Shown here in pieces: positions 40,644-49,681 of a DNA stretch of 64,000 nucleotides. This stretch comes from Rugosimonospora africana. Lineage in GTDB: Bacteria; Actinomycetota; Actinomycetes; Mycobacteriales; Micromonosporaceae. Every line of letters starts with the position of its first letter. The stretch's first letter is position 1. The notes beneath the pieces were generated by a model, which was not told the origin of the DNA, did not search any database, and was given only the letters and a program-made list of their open reading frames with translations. The translations under genes were made by a program, and so were the position numbers. Where the stretch lies: NCBI RefSeq assembly GCF_016862975.1, contig NZ_BONZ01000036.1, positions 99,687 through 163,686 on the forward strand, written 5' to 3'.

Positions 40644-43600
40644 ATGAACGATCATGACAACGGGGGCGTGCGAGTAACCCGTCGCGGACTCATCGTCGGC
40701 GCGGTCGCCGCGGCCGGACTCGCCGCGAGCGGTACCGCCGCCAGCGCCAACCCCAGCAACTCCAGCAACTCCAACGGATCCGGATCGCCGGACGGCCAGT
40801 CGGGCCACCCCGCCCAGGAGTATCCGGGCTCACCGACATACAGCGTGCCGGCATACCAGACGATCGTTCCCGGCGAGTCGATCGAAGCCGACCGGGTCGA
40901 TAGACCGGTGGCGCCGGGGATCGTGCTGACCACGTTCAACACCTTCGGCCGTGGCGGTTGGCTGCGGGTACACGTGCTCAACGCCGACCTGGGCACCGCC
41001 TCGGTCGGCGTGGACCTGCTCGCCGGCAAGGTGAGCGAGACCTGGACGATCTCGCAGAAGGCCGACGCGCAGCGCGCCGTCGCCGCCGTCAACGGCGACT
41101 ACTTCGACATCACCGAGACGTTCGCCGCCGAGGGCCCGGAGATCCAGGGCGGCACCCTGCGTAAGGGCACCGACCAGTCCTCCACCGTCGTGGCGGTCGG
41201 CGCCGACCGGGTCGCCCGGCTCGCCGACCTGCTGATCCAGGGCACCGTCACGGTGGCCGGTACGCAGCGTCCGCTGGCCGCGCTGAACTCCGAGACGGTA
41301 CCGGCGGACGGCATCGACGTCTTCACCCCGCTGTGGGGCACCGGCGCGCGTACCCTCATCCAGGGCGCCGGCCCGTACACCGAGCTGGTCGTGGCCGGCG
41401 GCAAGGTCACCGCGGTCAACAACCAGATCACCACCACGCCGGTACCGGCGGACGGGCTCATCGTGCTCGGGCGCGGCGCCGCCGCCGGCCAACTCGCCAC
41501 CGCGAAGCCCGGCGATCCGGTGACCGTGTCCTTCCAGCCGCACAGCGACGCGACCTCCCCGCTACGGATGGCGCTCGGCAGCGGCTCGGTACTGGTGAAG
41601 GACGGGAAGGCCATCGACTTCCCGCCGTCGACCGGCAACGACGAGCCCAAGCCGCGCACCGCGATCGCCTGGCCGGTCGGCGGCCACCGGCTGCTGCTCG
41701 TCGCGGTCGACGGGTCGGCGAACTTCTCCGCCGGCCTGAGCTTCGACGACATGGCGGCGCTGCTGGTGCGCCTCGGCGCCGCGGATGGGTTCATGCTCGA
41801 CGGCGGCGGCTCCACCGAGCTGGTCGCGCGGCACCCCGGCGACACCGGGGTCAGCGTCGTCAACACCCCGTCGGACGGCAGCGAGCGGCCGGTACCCAAC
41901 GCGGTCGGCCTGTTCGGCGCGAAGGGGTCGGGCACGCTGCGCGGGTTCGACGTCCGCCCGCAGGCCGACCGGGTGGTGCCCGGGCTCACCATGGACGTCG
42001 CGGCCGCGGGCTACGACGAGACCTGGTCGCCGGTCGCGCTCGGCAGGCACCGGGTCGACTGGAGCGCCCACCCGGGCTCGCTGGGCAAGGCGAGCGGTGG
42101 CGTGTTCACCGCCAAGAACCCGGGGGCGGGTATGCTGCGCGCCCAGTCTGGGTCCGTCAAGGGTGAGGTCGACGTGCGCGTGGTGGGCGAACTGCACCGG
42201 TTGGCCTTCTCCGAGCGCGCGGTCACCATCGACCCGGGCGCGACCGCCGGCGTGTCGCTGACCGGGTACGACGCCGACGGGTTCGACGCCCCGGTGGCGG
42301 CCCGGGACGTGACCCTCGACTACGACCACGACGTCGTCTCGGTGACGGCCGGAACCGACGGCGGTCTCACCATCACCGGTGGGGCGAACGCCGGCGGCAG
42401 GGCCACCTCCGTCACCGCGACCGTCCAGGGGGTCACCGCGAAGCTGCCGGTCACCGTCGGCCTGATCGACGTGTCGCTGTCCGAATTCGAGCCGGGCGGG
42501 GCCGTGTCCTGGACCGCGACCGCGGCGCGCGGCACCGCGTCGGTCGCCACGGTGGCCGCCCCGGAGCGGCCGGGCGCCACCGCGGGCAACCACGCGCTGC
42601 GTCTCACCTACGACTTCACCGGGCAGACCAGCACCTCGGCTGCCTACGCGGTGGCCGCACCGGGCCCGATCACCCTGCCCAGCGGGGCCAAGAAGCTGGC
42701 GCTGTGGGTCAACGGCGACGGCAAGGGACACTGGCTGCGGGCCATGATGTCCTCGCAGGGCACCACCAACGTCCCGTTCACCTTCGCGAACGTGGTGGAC
42801 TGGACCGGCTGGCGGAGGGTCGTCGGCGACATCCCGGACGGCTTCTCCGAGCCCATCACGCTGCTGCGGGTCTACATCGCGGAGACCTCGCAGACCAACA
42901 AGAACGCCGGCCAGCTGGAGTTCGACGGGCTCGCCGCGCAGGTCGGGCAGGAGCCCGACACCAGCGAGCCGCCGCGGGCGGACCCCTACATCCTCGAACA
43001 GGCGACCGGCCTCGGGTCCGGCCGGTGGAGCTTCGCGGTCCTGTCCGACCTGCACGTCAGCGCGGCACAGGGGCTGGACTCGTTCTCGGCCCGGCAGGCG
43101 GCGCTGGCGCTGGACCAGGCGGTCGCCGCGCGGCCCGATTTCCTGCTCATCAACGGCGACTTCGTGGACGACGACAACCCGGCCGACTTCGCGCTGGCGA
43201 ACGGGTTGCTGGCCGCCCATGTGCCGGCGAGCCTGCCGGTGTACTGGGGACCGGGCAACCACGAGGCCGGCCTGTCCGCGACCGGTGGGCTGGACGCGTT
43301 CATCGCCGGTACCGGCCGGCCGACCCGGCAGGTCTTCGACCACAAGGGCACCCGGTTCATCATGCTCGACTCGCACACCGGCGACATGCGCACCTCCGAC
43401 TGGGACCAGGTACCGCTGCTGGAGTCCGAACTGGACAAGGCCGCTACCGACCGTTCGGTCACTGGCGTGGTGGTCTCCTTCCACCATCCGCTGGTGGACC
43501 CGACCGGTGCCGGCGCCTCGCAGCTGTCCGACCAGTTGGAGGCGGGCCTGTTCAAGACGTGGCTGGCCGACTTCCGGGAGAGGTCGGGCAAGCCGATCGC

Positions 43601-44138
43601 GTTGTTCACCGGCCACGCGCACGACGCGTCGGTCAGCCGCTCCGACGGGGTACTGGAGGTCACCACGCCGGCGATCGGCAAGACCCCGTACGCGTCGCCC
43701 GACCAGGGCGGCTTCTTCGGCTGGATGCACGTCGGCGTCGACCCGAAGCCGGCCAGGATCAAGGCCGGCGAGCCGAGTCCGGACACCCGTGACTGGCTGG
43801 TGGCGCAGAGCCGGCCGCTGATCGACGGGATCGAGGTCTCCGCCCCGGACCGGCTGGCGGTCGGTGCCTCGGCGCCGGTCTCCGCGACCGGTGCGACGAG
43901 CGAGTTCGGTCTGACCTTCCCGCTGCGCTTCCCGGCCAGCGTGGTCTGGAGCGGCGGTCCCGGGCTCGTGGTCGCCGGCTCCGCCGACGGCGTGAAGGCG
44001 GCTCGGAAGCGGGGCACGACCCTGGCGGTGCTCGACCTGGGCAGCGGCACGCTGACCGCGGTACGCCCGGGGACGGTCACCGTCACGGTGGCCTCCGGCG
44101 GACTGACCGCGTCGGCGACCGTCACGCTCGACCGGTGA
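40644..44138 (+). CDS. Secreted phosphodiester glycosidase-metallophosphoesterase fusion
   Basis: Exported protein of 1,164 residues with a Tat-like signal (VTRRGLIVGAVAAAGLAASG). Residues about 75-440 match the NAGPA-type phosphodiester glycosidase domain (VAAVNGDYFDI, RTAIAWPVGGHRLLLVAVDG, DGFMLDGGGSTELVARHPG). Next come two Ig-like domains (FDVRPQADRVVPGLTMDV, LAFSERAVTIDPGAT) and a beta-sandwich. From about 800 is a calcineurin-like phosphoesterase with all metal motifs: VLSDLHVS, INGDFVDDDNP, GPGNHEA, SFHHPLVD and FTGHAHDAS. A final Ig-like domain closes the protein. The two catalytic activities together suggest removal of sugar-phosphodiester decorations from a polymer such as wall teichoic acid or an antibiotic-type glycan, followed by dephosphorylation. 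Domain calls are firm, substrate is inference. Confidence 0.88.
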   Translation: MNDHDNGGVRVTRRGLIVGAVAAAGLAASGTAASANPSNSSNSNGSGSPDGQSGHPAQEYPGSPTYSVPAYQTIVPGESIEADRVDRPVAPGIVLTTFNTFGRGGWLRVHVLNADLGTASVGVDLLAGKVSETWTISQKADAQRAVAAVNGDYFDITETFAAEGPEIQGGTLRKGTDQSSTVVAVGADRVARLADLLIQGTVTVAGTQRPLAALNSETVPADGIDVFTPLWGTGARTLIQGAGPYTELVVAGGKVTAVNNQITTTPVPADGLIVLGRGAAAGQLATAKPGDPVTVSFQPHSDATSPLRMALGSGSVLVKDGKAIDFPPSTGNDEPKPRTAIAWPVGGHRLLLVAVDGSANFSAGLSFDDMAALLVRLGAADGFMLDGGGSTELVARHPGDTGVSVVNTPSDGSERPVPNAVGLFGAKGSGTLRGFDVRPQADRVVPGLTMDVAAAGYDETWSPVALGRHRVDWSAHPGSLGKASGGVFTAKNPGAGMLRAQSGSVKGEVDVRVVGELHRLAFSERAVTIDPGATAGVSLTGYDADGFDAPVAARDVTLDYDHDVVSVTAGTDGGLTITGGANAGGRATSVTATVQGVTAKLPVTVGLIDVSLSEFEPGGAVSWTATAARGTASVATVAAPERPGATAGNHALRLTYDFTGQTSTSAAYAVAAPGPITLPSGAKKLALWVNGDGKGHWLRAMMSSQGTTNVPFTFANVVDWTGWRRVVGDIPDGFSEPITLLRVYIAETSQTNKNAGQLEFDGLAAQVGQEPDTSEPPRADPYILEQATGLGSGRWSFAVLSDLHVSAAQGLDSFSARQAALALDQAVAARPDFLLINGDFVDDDNPADFALANGLLAAHVPASLPVYWGPGNHEAGLSATGGLDAFIAGTGRPTRQVFDHKGTRFIMLDSHTGDMRTSDWDQVPLLESELDKAATDRSVTGVVVSFHHPLVDPTGAGASQLSDQLEAGLFKTWLADFRERSGKPIALFTGHAHDASVSRSDGVLEVTTPAIGKTPYASPDQGGFFGWMHVGVDPKPARIKAGEPSPDTRDWLVAQSRPLIDGIEVSAPDRLAVGASAPVSATGATSEFGLTFPLRFPASVVWSGGPGLVVAGSADGVKAARKRGTTLAVLDLGSGTLTAVRPGTVTVTVASGGLTASATVTLDR

Positions 44139-44142
44139 GGTA

Positions 44143-44178
44143 GCGCGGCGGCCGGCGGGTGACCGCCGGCCGCCGCGC
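44143..44178 (+). terminator. Perfect 16-bp stem, 4-base loop
   Basis: Arm 44143-44158 is exactly complementary to 44163-44178 with loop GTGA, 4 bases after the stop codon of the fusion gene. No T-run. It should stop transcription before the downstream two-component genes. Confidence 0.8.
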
Positions 44179-44280
44179 GGGCGTGAGACCCGTTCGCGTC
44201 GCCGTCCCGCGGTGCGGTCTCACAGCAGACACACAGGCTCAGCCGACACTTCGCACAGATTTTCGCGCGAACATGACGGT

Positions 44281-45036
44281 ATGTCGATTGTCGGTAACGC
44301 GCCGCAGCCGTCCGAGATCGCGCCGGCACGGTTGGCTCGCGCCGACGGCGAGCCGGTCCGGGTGCTGGTCGTGGACGATGAGCTGTCGCTGACCGAGCTG
44401 CTCGCGATGGCGCTGCGGTACGAGGGCTGGGACGTGCGCCCAGCGGGCGACGGGCACGCCGCGCTGCGGGTGGCCCGTGACTTCGACCCCGATGTCGTGG
44501 TCCTCGACGTGATGCTGCCCGACCTGAACGGGCTGGAGGTGCTGCGCCGGCTGCGCGACCGCAACCCCACCGTGCCGGTGCTGTTCCTGACCGCCCGGGA
44601 CACGGTCGAGGACCGGATCGCCGGCCTGACCGCCGGCGGCGACGACTACGTGACCAAGCCGTTCAGCCTGGAAGAGGTGGTGGCCCGGCTGCGCGGACTG
44701 CTGCGGCGGGCCGGGATGACGGCCGTGCGGGAGGACGCGGTACTCGTGGTGGGGGAGCTGACCCTCGACGAGGACAGCCACGAGGTACGCCGCGACGGTA
44801 CGCCGATCGACCTGACCGCGACCGAGTACGAGCTGCTGCGCTTCCTGATGCGCAATCCGCGCCGGGTGCTGTCCAAGGCGCTCATCCTGGACCGGGTGTG
44901 GAACTACGACTTCGGTGGGCAGGCCAACGTGGTCGAGTTGTACATCTCCTACCTGCGTAAGAAGGTCGACGCCGGTCGCGAACCGATGATCCACACCATG
45001 CGCGGCGCCGGCTATGTCCTCAAGCCCTGCGGCTGA
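44281..45036 (+). CDS. OmpR/PhoB-family response regulator
   Basis: Phosphorylation-activated transcription factor of 251 residues. The receiver shows VLVVDDE (acid pocket), phosphate acceptor D76 in VVVLDVMLPDLNG, T104 in LFLTARD and K126 in YVTKPFSL. The winged-helix output domain is LTLDEDSHEVRRDG, LTATEYELLRFLMRNPRRVLSKALILDRVW, VVELYISYLRKKVD and the C-terminal IHTMRGAGYVLKP. An ATG at 44281 follows TTCGCGCGAA (a 10-bp palindrome upstream, perhaps autoregulatory). The kinase gene begins within its last 23 bases. Confidence 0.95.
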   Translation: MSIVGNAPQPSEIAPARLARADGEPVRVLVVDDELSLTELLAMALRYEGWDVRPAGDGHAALRVARDFDPDVVVLDVMLPDLNGLEVLRRLRDRNPTVPVLFLTARDTVEDRIAGLTAGGDDYVTKPFSLEEVVARLRGLLRRAGMTAVREDAVLVVGELTLDEDSHEVRRDGTPIDLTATEYELLRFLMRNPRRVLSKALILDRVWNYDFGGQANVVELYISYLRKKVDAGREPMIHTMRGAGYVLKPCG

Positions 45037-46633
45037 CCACACCCCGTCCGCCCGCCCTTTGGCGGAAGGCCGTCGGGCGATGGACGGGCGCCCGGCGGTG
45101 GGAAAGCGCCCGACGGCGGACGGGCGCACGGGCCGGCCGGCGCGGGGACGGCGCGGCCGGCCGTCCCGGTGGCCGCTGCGGACCCGGCTGGTGGCCGCGG
45201 TCGCCGGCTTGCTGGCGGTGGTCTGCCTGATCGTTGGCGGCGTCACCGAGTTCGCCCTGCACGGGTTCCTCATGCGCCAGGTGGACGGCCAGCTCGGCGA
45301 CGCCAGCCGGCGATTCTTCGGCATGGCGACCCAGGAGTCGAGACCGCCCGGCGGCGGCGGGGGACCGCCCCCGTTCCCGGTGCCGACCGGCCAGAGCGCG
45401 GGCACCCTCCAGGCCGGCGTCGTGAACGACGCGGTCAGGTACGCCTACGTCGTCCTGGGCGACCCGGTGTCCGCGACGGACTACCCGGTGCTCGAACGCC
45501 TCCCGGTCGACGGCCGGCCGCACACCCGCGTCTTCGACGACCTCGGCAGCTACCGCCTGGTGGCCATGCGCCTTCCCGACGGAGGCGTGATCGTCACCGG
45601 GCTGCCGCTGGCCGGCGTGCACTCGACGCTGATGGGCCTGGGCCTGGTCGAGGGCGCTGTGGCGCTGGCCGGCCTGGTGGTGACCGGGCTGGCCGGCGCG
45701 GTCATCGTGCGCCGCTCCCTGCGCCCGCTGCACCGGATGGCGGCGACCGCGACCCGGGTCGCCGAGCTGCCCCTGGACCGGGGCGAGGTCGCCCTTCCGG
45801 TCCGGGTACCCGACGTGGACACCGACCCGGCCACCGAGGTGGGCCAGGTGGGCGCGGCACTCAACCGGATGCTCGGGCACATCGCGGCGGCGTTGAGTGC
45901 CCGGCAGGCCAGCGAGACCCGGGTACGGCAGTTCGTCGCGGACGCCAGCCACGAACTGCGCACCCCGCTCGCGGCCATCCGGGGGTACGCCGAGCTGGCC
46001 CGGCGGGTGCACGAACCGGTCCCGGACGACGTGGCGCACGCGTTGCGCCGGGTGGAGTCGGAGTCGGCCCGGATGACCGCACTGGTCGAGGACCTGCTGT
46101 TGCTGGCCCGGCTGGACTCGGGCCGGCCGCTGGCCGCCGATCCGGTGGACCTGACCCGGCTCGTCGTCGACGCGACCGGGGACGCGCATGTCGCTGGCCC
46201 CAGCCACTCCTGGCGGCTCGACCTGCCGGAGGAGCCGGTGGTCGTGGTCGGGGACGCGTCCCGGCTGCACCAGGTACTGGTGAACCTGCTCGGCAACGCG
46301 CGCGCCCACACCCCGGCCGGTACCACGGTCACCGTCACGCTGTCCCGGCCGGATCGCGCGGCTGCCGTGCTGGCGGTGGCCGACGACGGGCCGGGGATCC
46401 CGGACAGCCTGCTGCCCGATGTGTTCGACCGGTTCGCCCGTGCAGACAACTCCCGGTCCCGGGCGGCCGGCAGCACCGGGCTGGGACTGTCCATTGTGGA
46501 GGCTGTGGTGGAGGCGCACGGCGGCACCATCGGCGTGAGCAGCCAGCCGGGGCACACGGTGTTCACGGTCACTTTGCCGCTTCAGCGGTCCGGCGAGGTC
46601 GAGCCCGCATCGGCGGTGCCAGATCATTTGTAA
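45014..46633 (+). CDS. Sensor histidine kinase partner
   Basis: Membrane kinase of about 539 residues. After a charged N-terminus come membrane helix 1 (LVAAVAGLLAVVCLIVGGV), an extracellular sensor domain of about 120 residues with a Gly/Pro-rich stretch, and membrane helix 2 (LVEGAVALAGLVVTGLAGAVI), then a HAMP linker. The phosphorylated His is H313 in FVADASHELRTPLAAIRGY. ATPase motifs: LVNLLGNARAHTPAG (N box), VADDGPGIP (G1), FDRFARAD (F box) and GSTGLGLSIVEAVVEAHGG (G2). ATG 45014 overlaps the regulator; ATG 45080 with GGAAGG upstream is an alternative start. The signal sensed is unknown. Confidence 0.93.
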   Translation: MSSSPAADHTPSARPLAEGRRAMDGRPAVGKRPTADGRTGRPARGRRGRPSRWPLRTRLVAAVAGLLAVVCLIVGGVTEFALHGFLMRQVDGQLGDASRRFFGMATQESRPPGGGGGPPPFPVPTGQSAGTLQAGVVNDAVRYAYVVLGDPVSATDYPVLERLPVDGRPHTRVFDDLGSYRLVAMRLPDGGVIVTGLPLAGVHSTLMGLGLVEGAVALAGLVVTGLAGAVIVRRSLRPLHRMAATATRVAELPLDRGEVALPVRVPDVDTDPATEVGQVGAALNRMLGHIAAALSARQASETRVRQFVADASHELRTPLAAIRGYAELARRVHEPVPDDVAHALRRVESESARMTALVEDLLLLARLDSGRPLAADPVDLTRLVVDATGDAHVAGPSHSWRLDLPEEPVVVVGDASRLHQVLVNLLGNARAHTPAGTTVTVTLSRPDRAAAVLAVADDGPGIPDSLLPDVFDRFARADNSRSRAAGSTGLGLSIVEAVVEAHGGTIGVSSQPGHTVFTVTLPLQRSGEVEPASAVPDHL

Positions 46634-46739
46634 TATGCAAATTGCCATATGTATACACACTGTTACTAATCCATGACTCCACGTATCCTAGGCTCACGTA
46701 TCCACGGCGGCGAATGCTCTAGGTGATCGGGGTGCACAG

Positions 46740-47282
46740 ATGAGTATCAAGATCGTTGACCAGGTTCACGAGAGTCTCATGGAAGACGCGTGGTCGCTGT
46801 ACCACGAGGCGTTCCGGGAACTGAACAGCCTCGCGGTACAGCGACACCTGATGTACCGGTCCGAGTTCGACGAGGTCATGCTCGACCCGCGCGTGCAGAA
46901 GTACCTGTGCCTGAACGACGACGGTGCGCTGTGTGGCCTGTCGACCTACACCAACGACCTGGAGTCGATGCCGCTGATCTCGCCGCAGTACTTCGAACGA
47001 CACTGGCCGCGGTACTACGCCGAGCGCCGGATCTGGTACGTCGGATTCGTCGCGGTGGAGGCCGGCGCGCCGGTAACCACGTTCGCTCAGTTGATCGGGG
47101 CGATGCACGAGACGTCGACGCGTGACTCGATCACCGCGCTCGATGTGTGCGCCCGCACCGACGCCGTCCGGCACCTCCCCAGGTCGGTGCGGGTTCTGCT
47201 GCACCGCCTGTCCGGGAACGTGCGGATGCACCGGCTGGACGAGCAGTCGTACTGGCTGTACGAGTTCCCGGATGCCGCCTGA
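46740..47282 (+). CDS. GNAT-like hypothetical protein (180 aa)
   Basis: Probably an acetyltransferase-fold protein. DAWSLYHEAFRELNSLAVQR and LNDDGALCGLSTYTNDLESM resemble the first GNAT helices and beta-2/beta-4 strands, but the usual RxxGxG acetyl-CoA loop is not obvious. It starts after an AT-rich stretch (46634-46739), the most AT-rich of the window, likely a promoter, and follows the kinase by 106 bases. Its final codons lie within a 50-bp direct repeat. It may be a divergent N-acyltransferase of the type associated with secondary metabolism; uncertain. Confidence 0.7.
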   Translation: MSIKIVDQVHESLMEDAWSLYHEAFRELNSLAVQRHLMYRSEFDEVMLDPRVQKYLCLNDDGALCGLSTYTNDLESMPLISPQYFERHWPRYYAERRIWYVGFVAVEAGAPVTTFAQLIGAMHETSTRDSITALDVCARTDAVRHLPRSVRVLLHRLSGNVRMHRLDEQSYWLYEFPDAA

Positions 47283-47382
47283 GCGCAGCCGGAGCCGGGC
47301 TTTGGCGGAGGCGAGCACAGGCCCACGTAATCCCGCCTGAGCGCAGCCGGAGCCGGGCTTTGGCGGAGGCGAGCACAGGCCC
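47275..47382. repeat. 50-bp perfect direct repeat overlapping the end of the preceding gene
   Basis: Bases 47275-47324 and 47333-47382 are identical, with 8 unrelated bases between (period 58). Each unit begins CCGCCTGAGCGCAGCCGGAG and ends GCGAGCACAGGCCC; GCCTG/CAGGC ends are self-complementary, so each may form a hairpin. The TGA in the first copy is the true stop codon of the upstream gene. Confidence 0.9.
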
Positions 47383-47414
47383 TCGCGGTACAGCCTGAGT
47401 ATGCCGGCCCCGCG

Positions 47415-48038
47415 TCAGGGCGTGGGCTTGCGCCACATCGTCCAGATCGGCGGTCCGTCGTTGAGCCGGATCTCCGTGCGGACCACGTACCCGTGGCGCA
47501 GGTACAGGTCGCGGTTGCGGGGATGGTTGGCTTCCAGGTATGCCGGGATCCCGGCGGCGTCGAGCCGGGCGTGGTGGCGGCCGAGCAGGGCGCTGCCGAT
47601 GCCGCGGCCCTGCCGGCGCGGGTGCACCGCGAGGAACGCGAGGTAGTGGTGTGGCTCCATGGGGTGGTGCGCCTCGAGCGCGGCATCCAGTTCACGGGCA
47701 CGGTCGAAGGCCGATCCGGAGGCTGAGCCCGACGCGTCCTTGAGTCGCCGGTCGTAGTCGACCGGTCCGGGGATTGGCGCGGTGAGCGGGAACCACAGGG
47801 CCACGCCGGACAGTTCGCCGCCCTCGTCGACCGACGCGTAGACCTCGCCGTACCGCACGGCGTGCTCGGCGAAGATTTCGAAGTACGCCGGGGCGTAGTC
47901 CCGGCGTACGGACGGTTCCGGGGCCAGCCACCGCGCGACCGGGCCGTCGCCCATCGCGGCGGCCAGAAGCTGGGTGATCCCGGAGGTGTCCATCGGATCG
48001 AGGTGACGGATCACCAGGTCCTGGATGGCGTACGTCAT
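47415..48038 (-). CDS. GNAT-family N-acetyltransferase
   Basis: Complete acetyltransferase of 207 residues. Acetyl-CoA motif A is HYLAFLAVHPRRQGRGIGSALLGRHHARLDAAGIP, followed by YLEANHPRNRDLYLRHGYVV (motif B). The N-terminus (IRHLDPMDTSGITQLLAAAM, VARWLAPEPS) matches the class. ATG 48038 has GGGATT upstream. It is 48 bases after the APC permease gene on the same strand and may be co-transcribed with it, suggesting that it acylates or detoxifies an amine or amino-acid-like compound. Acceptor unknown. Confidence 0.9.
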   Translation of the reverse strand: MTYAIQDLVIRHLDPMDTSGITQLLAAAMGDGPVARWLAPEPSVRRDYAPAYFEIFAEHAVRYGEVYASVDEGGELSGVALWFPLTAPIPGPVDYDRRLKDASGSASGSAFDRARELDAALEAHHPMEPHHYLAFLAVHPRRQGRGIGSALLGRHHARLDAAGIPAYLEANHPRNRDLYLRHGYVVRTEIRLNDGPPIWTMWRKPTP

Positions 48039-48086
48039 CGTAATCCCTTCTCGGTGCGGAAAATGTAGATCGGCGGGCGGTCCGGC

Positions 48087-49631
48087 TCAGCCGCGGAACG
48101 ACGCCTCGAAGCCCACGTCGAGGTCCGCGTCGGCGTACGGCACGCGTTGCCGGGGCAGCAGCATCGGCGCGGCGAAGTTGCCTCCGGCGCCCCGGCCGAT
48201 GGCGGCGTACACATGCGGGCGGGCAAACCGGGTGATGAGGCCCCAGACGAGGCCGAGTACGGCGACCGCCGCGTACGCGGGTGGGATCAGCCACCGGAAC
48301 GGCGAGTCCGGCGCGACCTGGAGCATGTCTCCCAGACCGACGACGGTCGCGGCGAGGACACCGGTGAGCAGGAGGAACGCGAAGGCGGGCGCGATCCGGG
48401 CTCGCCATGCGTTCTCCCGGCCCGGGTTGCGGATGAAGAACGACACCACCGCGGCCGATGCGCTCCACATCAGGATGAGCACACCCAGGCCGCCGACGAC
48501 GGTCAGCCAGGCGAACAGGTACACCAGCGGATCGGCGTGGGTACGGGAGTACGCGACCAGGACGGCCAGCGCCAGCAGGCTCTGGGTGACCGAGCCGAGC
48601 GTCGGCGCGCCGGTCCGGGGCTGGGTACGCCCCCAGGCGCCCGGCAGGATGCCTTCCCGGCCGAGCGCGAACTGGTAGCGCGCGACGGCCGCGTGGAACG
48701 CCAGCAGCGCCGCGAACACGCTGGTCAGGAACAGCACGTAGCCCACCTGTACGACGATGGCCGGCACGTGCGGGGAGACGAGCGTGAACACCAGGTCGGT
48801 CTTCTTCTCCTTCGCCTCGGCCACCACGTGGTCCGATCCGGCGTTGACGGCCATCGCCCACGCGGACGTCCCGCACAACAGGCCGGGGATGAGGACCGCC
48901 CAGTGCGTCGCGCGGGCGATGGTCCGCTTCGGATCCTTCGCCTCCTCCGACAGGACGACCGTCGCCTCGAAGCCGACGAAGCCGGCGATCGCCACCACGA
49001 GCATCGCGGCCGCTTCGGGAGAGAGCATGTTGGTCGGGTTCAGCATCTGGTAGTTGACGTGCCCACCGGCAGGGTGCGCGATCATCACGGCGTCGTAGAT
49101 CAGTACCAGCGTGATCTCGGAGACCAGCAGTACGGCCAGGACCCGCCCGCTCAGGTCCACCCACAGCAGGCCGAGGATGGAGACCAGTCCCCACCCGATC
49201 AGCGCGCAGATCCACCAGCTGACCCGGAAGCCCGCGGAGGCCACCAGGTTCGAGGCCACCACGCCGAACAGGCCGAACAACCCGATCTGCATCATGGAGT
49301 ACGCCGGCAGCGCGACGAACGCCGCGCCCACGCCGGCCACCCGGCCGAGGCCGTGGCTGATGTACGAGTAGAACGCCCCGGAGTTCACGATGTGCCGGCT
49401 CATCGCCACGAACCCCACCGTGAACGTGGACAGGATCAGGGCGGCGACGAGGTAGGACAGCGGTACGGCCGTGTTGCCGATGACCGCGTAGATGGTCGTG
49501 ACCGCGCCGAGGATGACCGTGAGGGGTGCGGCTCCGGCGACGCCGAAGAACACCACCGACGGCACACCGAGACGGTTGCTTGCGAGCGACCGCGACACGA
49601 TGTCGGGTCCGGCGGCATCTGGTCGCGCCAT
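48087..49631 (-). CDS. APC-family amino acid/polyamine permease
   Basis: Integral membrane transporter of 514 residues with about twelve hydrophobic helices. The first helices carry VFFGVAGAAPLTVILGAV and HIVNSGAFYSYISHGLGRVAG, and the substrate-site GFVGFEATVVLSEEAKDPKRTI is typical of the APC superfamily. ATG 49631 has GGAGG upstream; the longer open frame to 49685 is not needed. It is in a same-strand run with the GPP34 gene upstream and the GNAT gene downstream. Substrate unknown. Confidence 0.92.
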   Translation of the reverse strand: MARPDAAGPDIVSRSLASNRLGVPSVVFFGVAGAAPLTVILGAVTTIYAVIGNTAVPLSYLVAALILSTFTVGFVAMSRHIVNSGAFYSYISHGLGRVAGVGAAFVALPAYSMMQIGLFGLFGVVASNLVASAGFRVSWWICALIGWGLVSILGLLWVDLSGRVLAVLLVSEITLVLIYDAVMIAHPAGGHVNYQMLNPTNMLSPEAAAMLVVAIAGFVGFEATVVLSEEAKDPKRTIARATHWAVLIPGLLCGTSAWAMAVNAGSDHVVAEAKEKKTDLVFTLVSPHVPAIVVQVGYVLFLTSVFAALLAFHAAVARYQFALGREGILPGAWGRTQPRTGAPTLGSVTQSLLALAVLVAYSRTHADPLVYLFAWLTVVGGLGVLILMWSASAAVVSFFIRNPGRENAWRARIAPAFAFLLLTGVLAATVVGLGDMLQVAPDSPFRWLIPPAYAAVAVLGLVWGLITRFARPHVYAAIGRGAGGNFAAPMLLPRQRVPYADADLDVGFEASFRG

Positions 49632-49681
49632 TGCCAGCCTCCAAAAATGGGTTCGGCCAGCGGCGTGGCGCCCGCGCGGGC

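Noticed and set aside
47275..47382. 50-bp repeat as an attachment site of an integrated element
   Set aside because: Only 8 bases separate the copies, and no integrase or tRNA gene is nearby.
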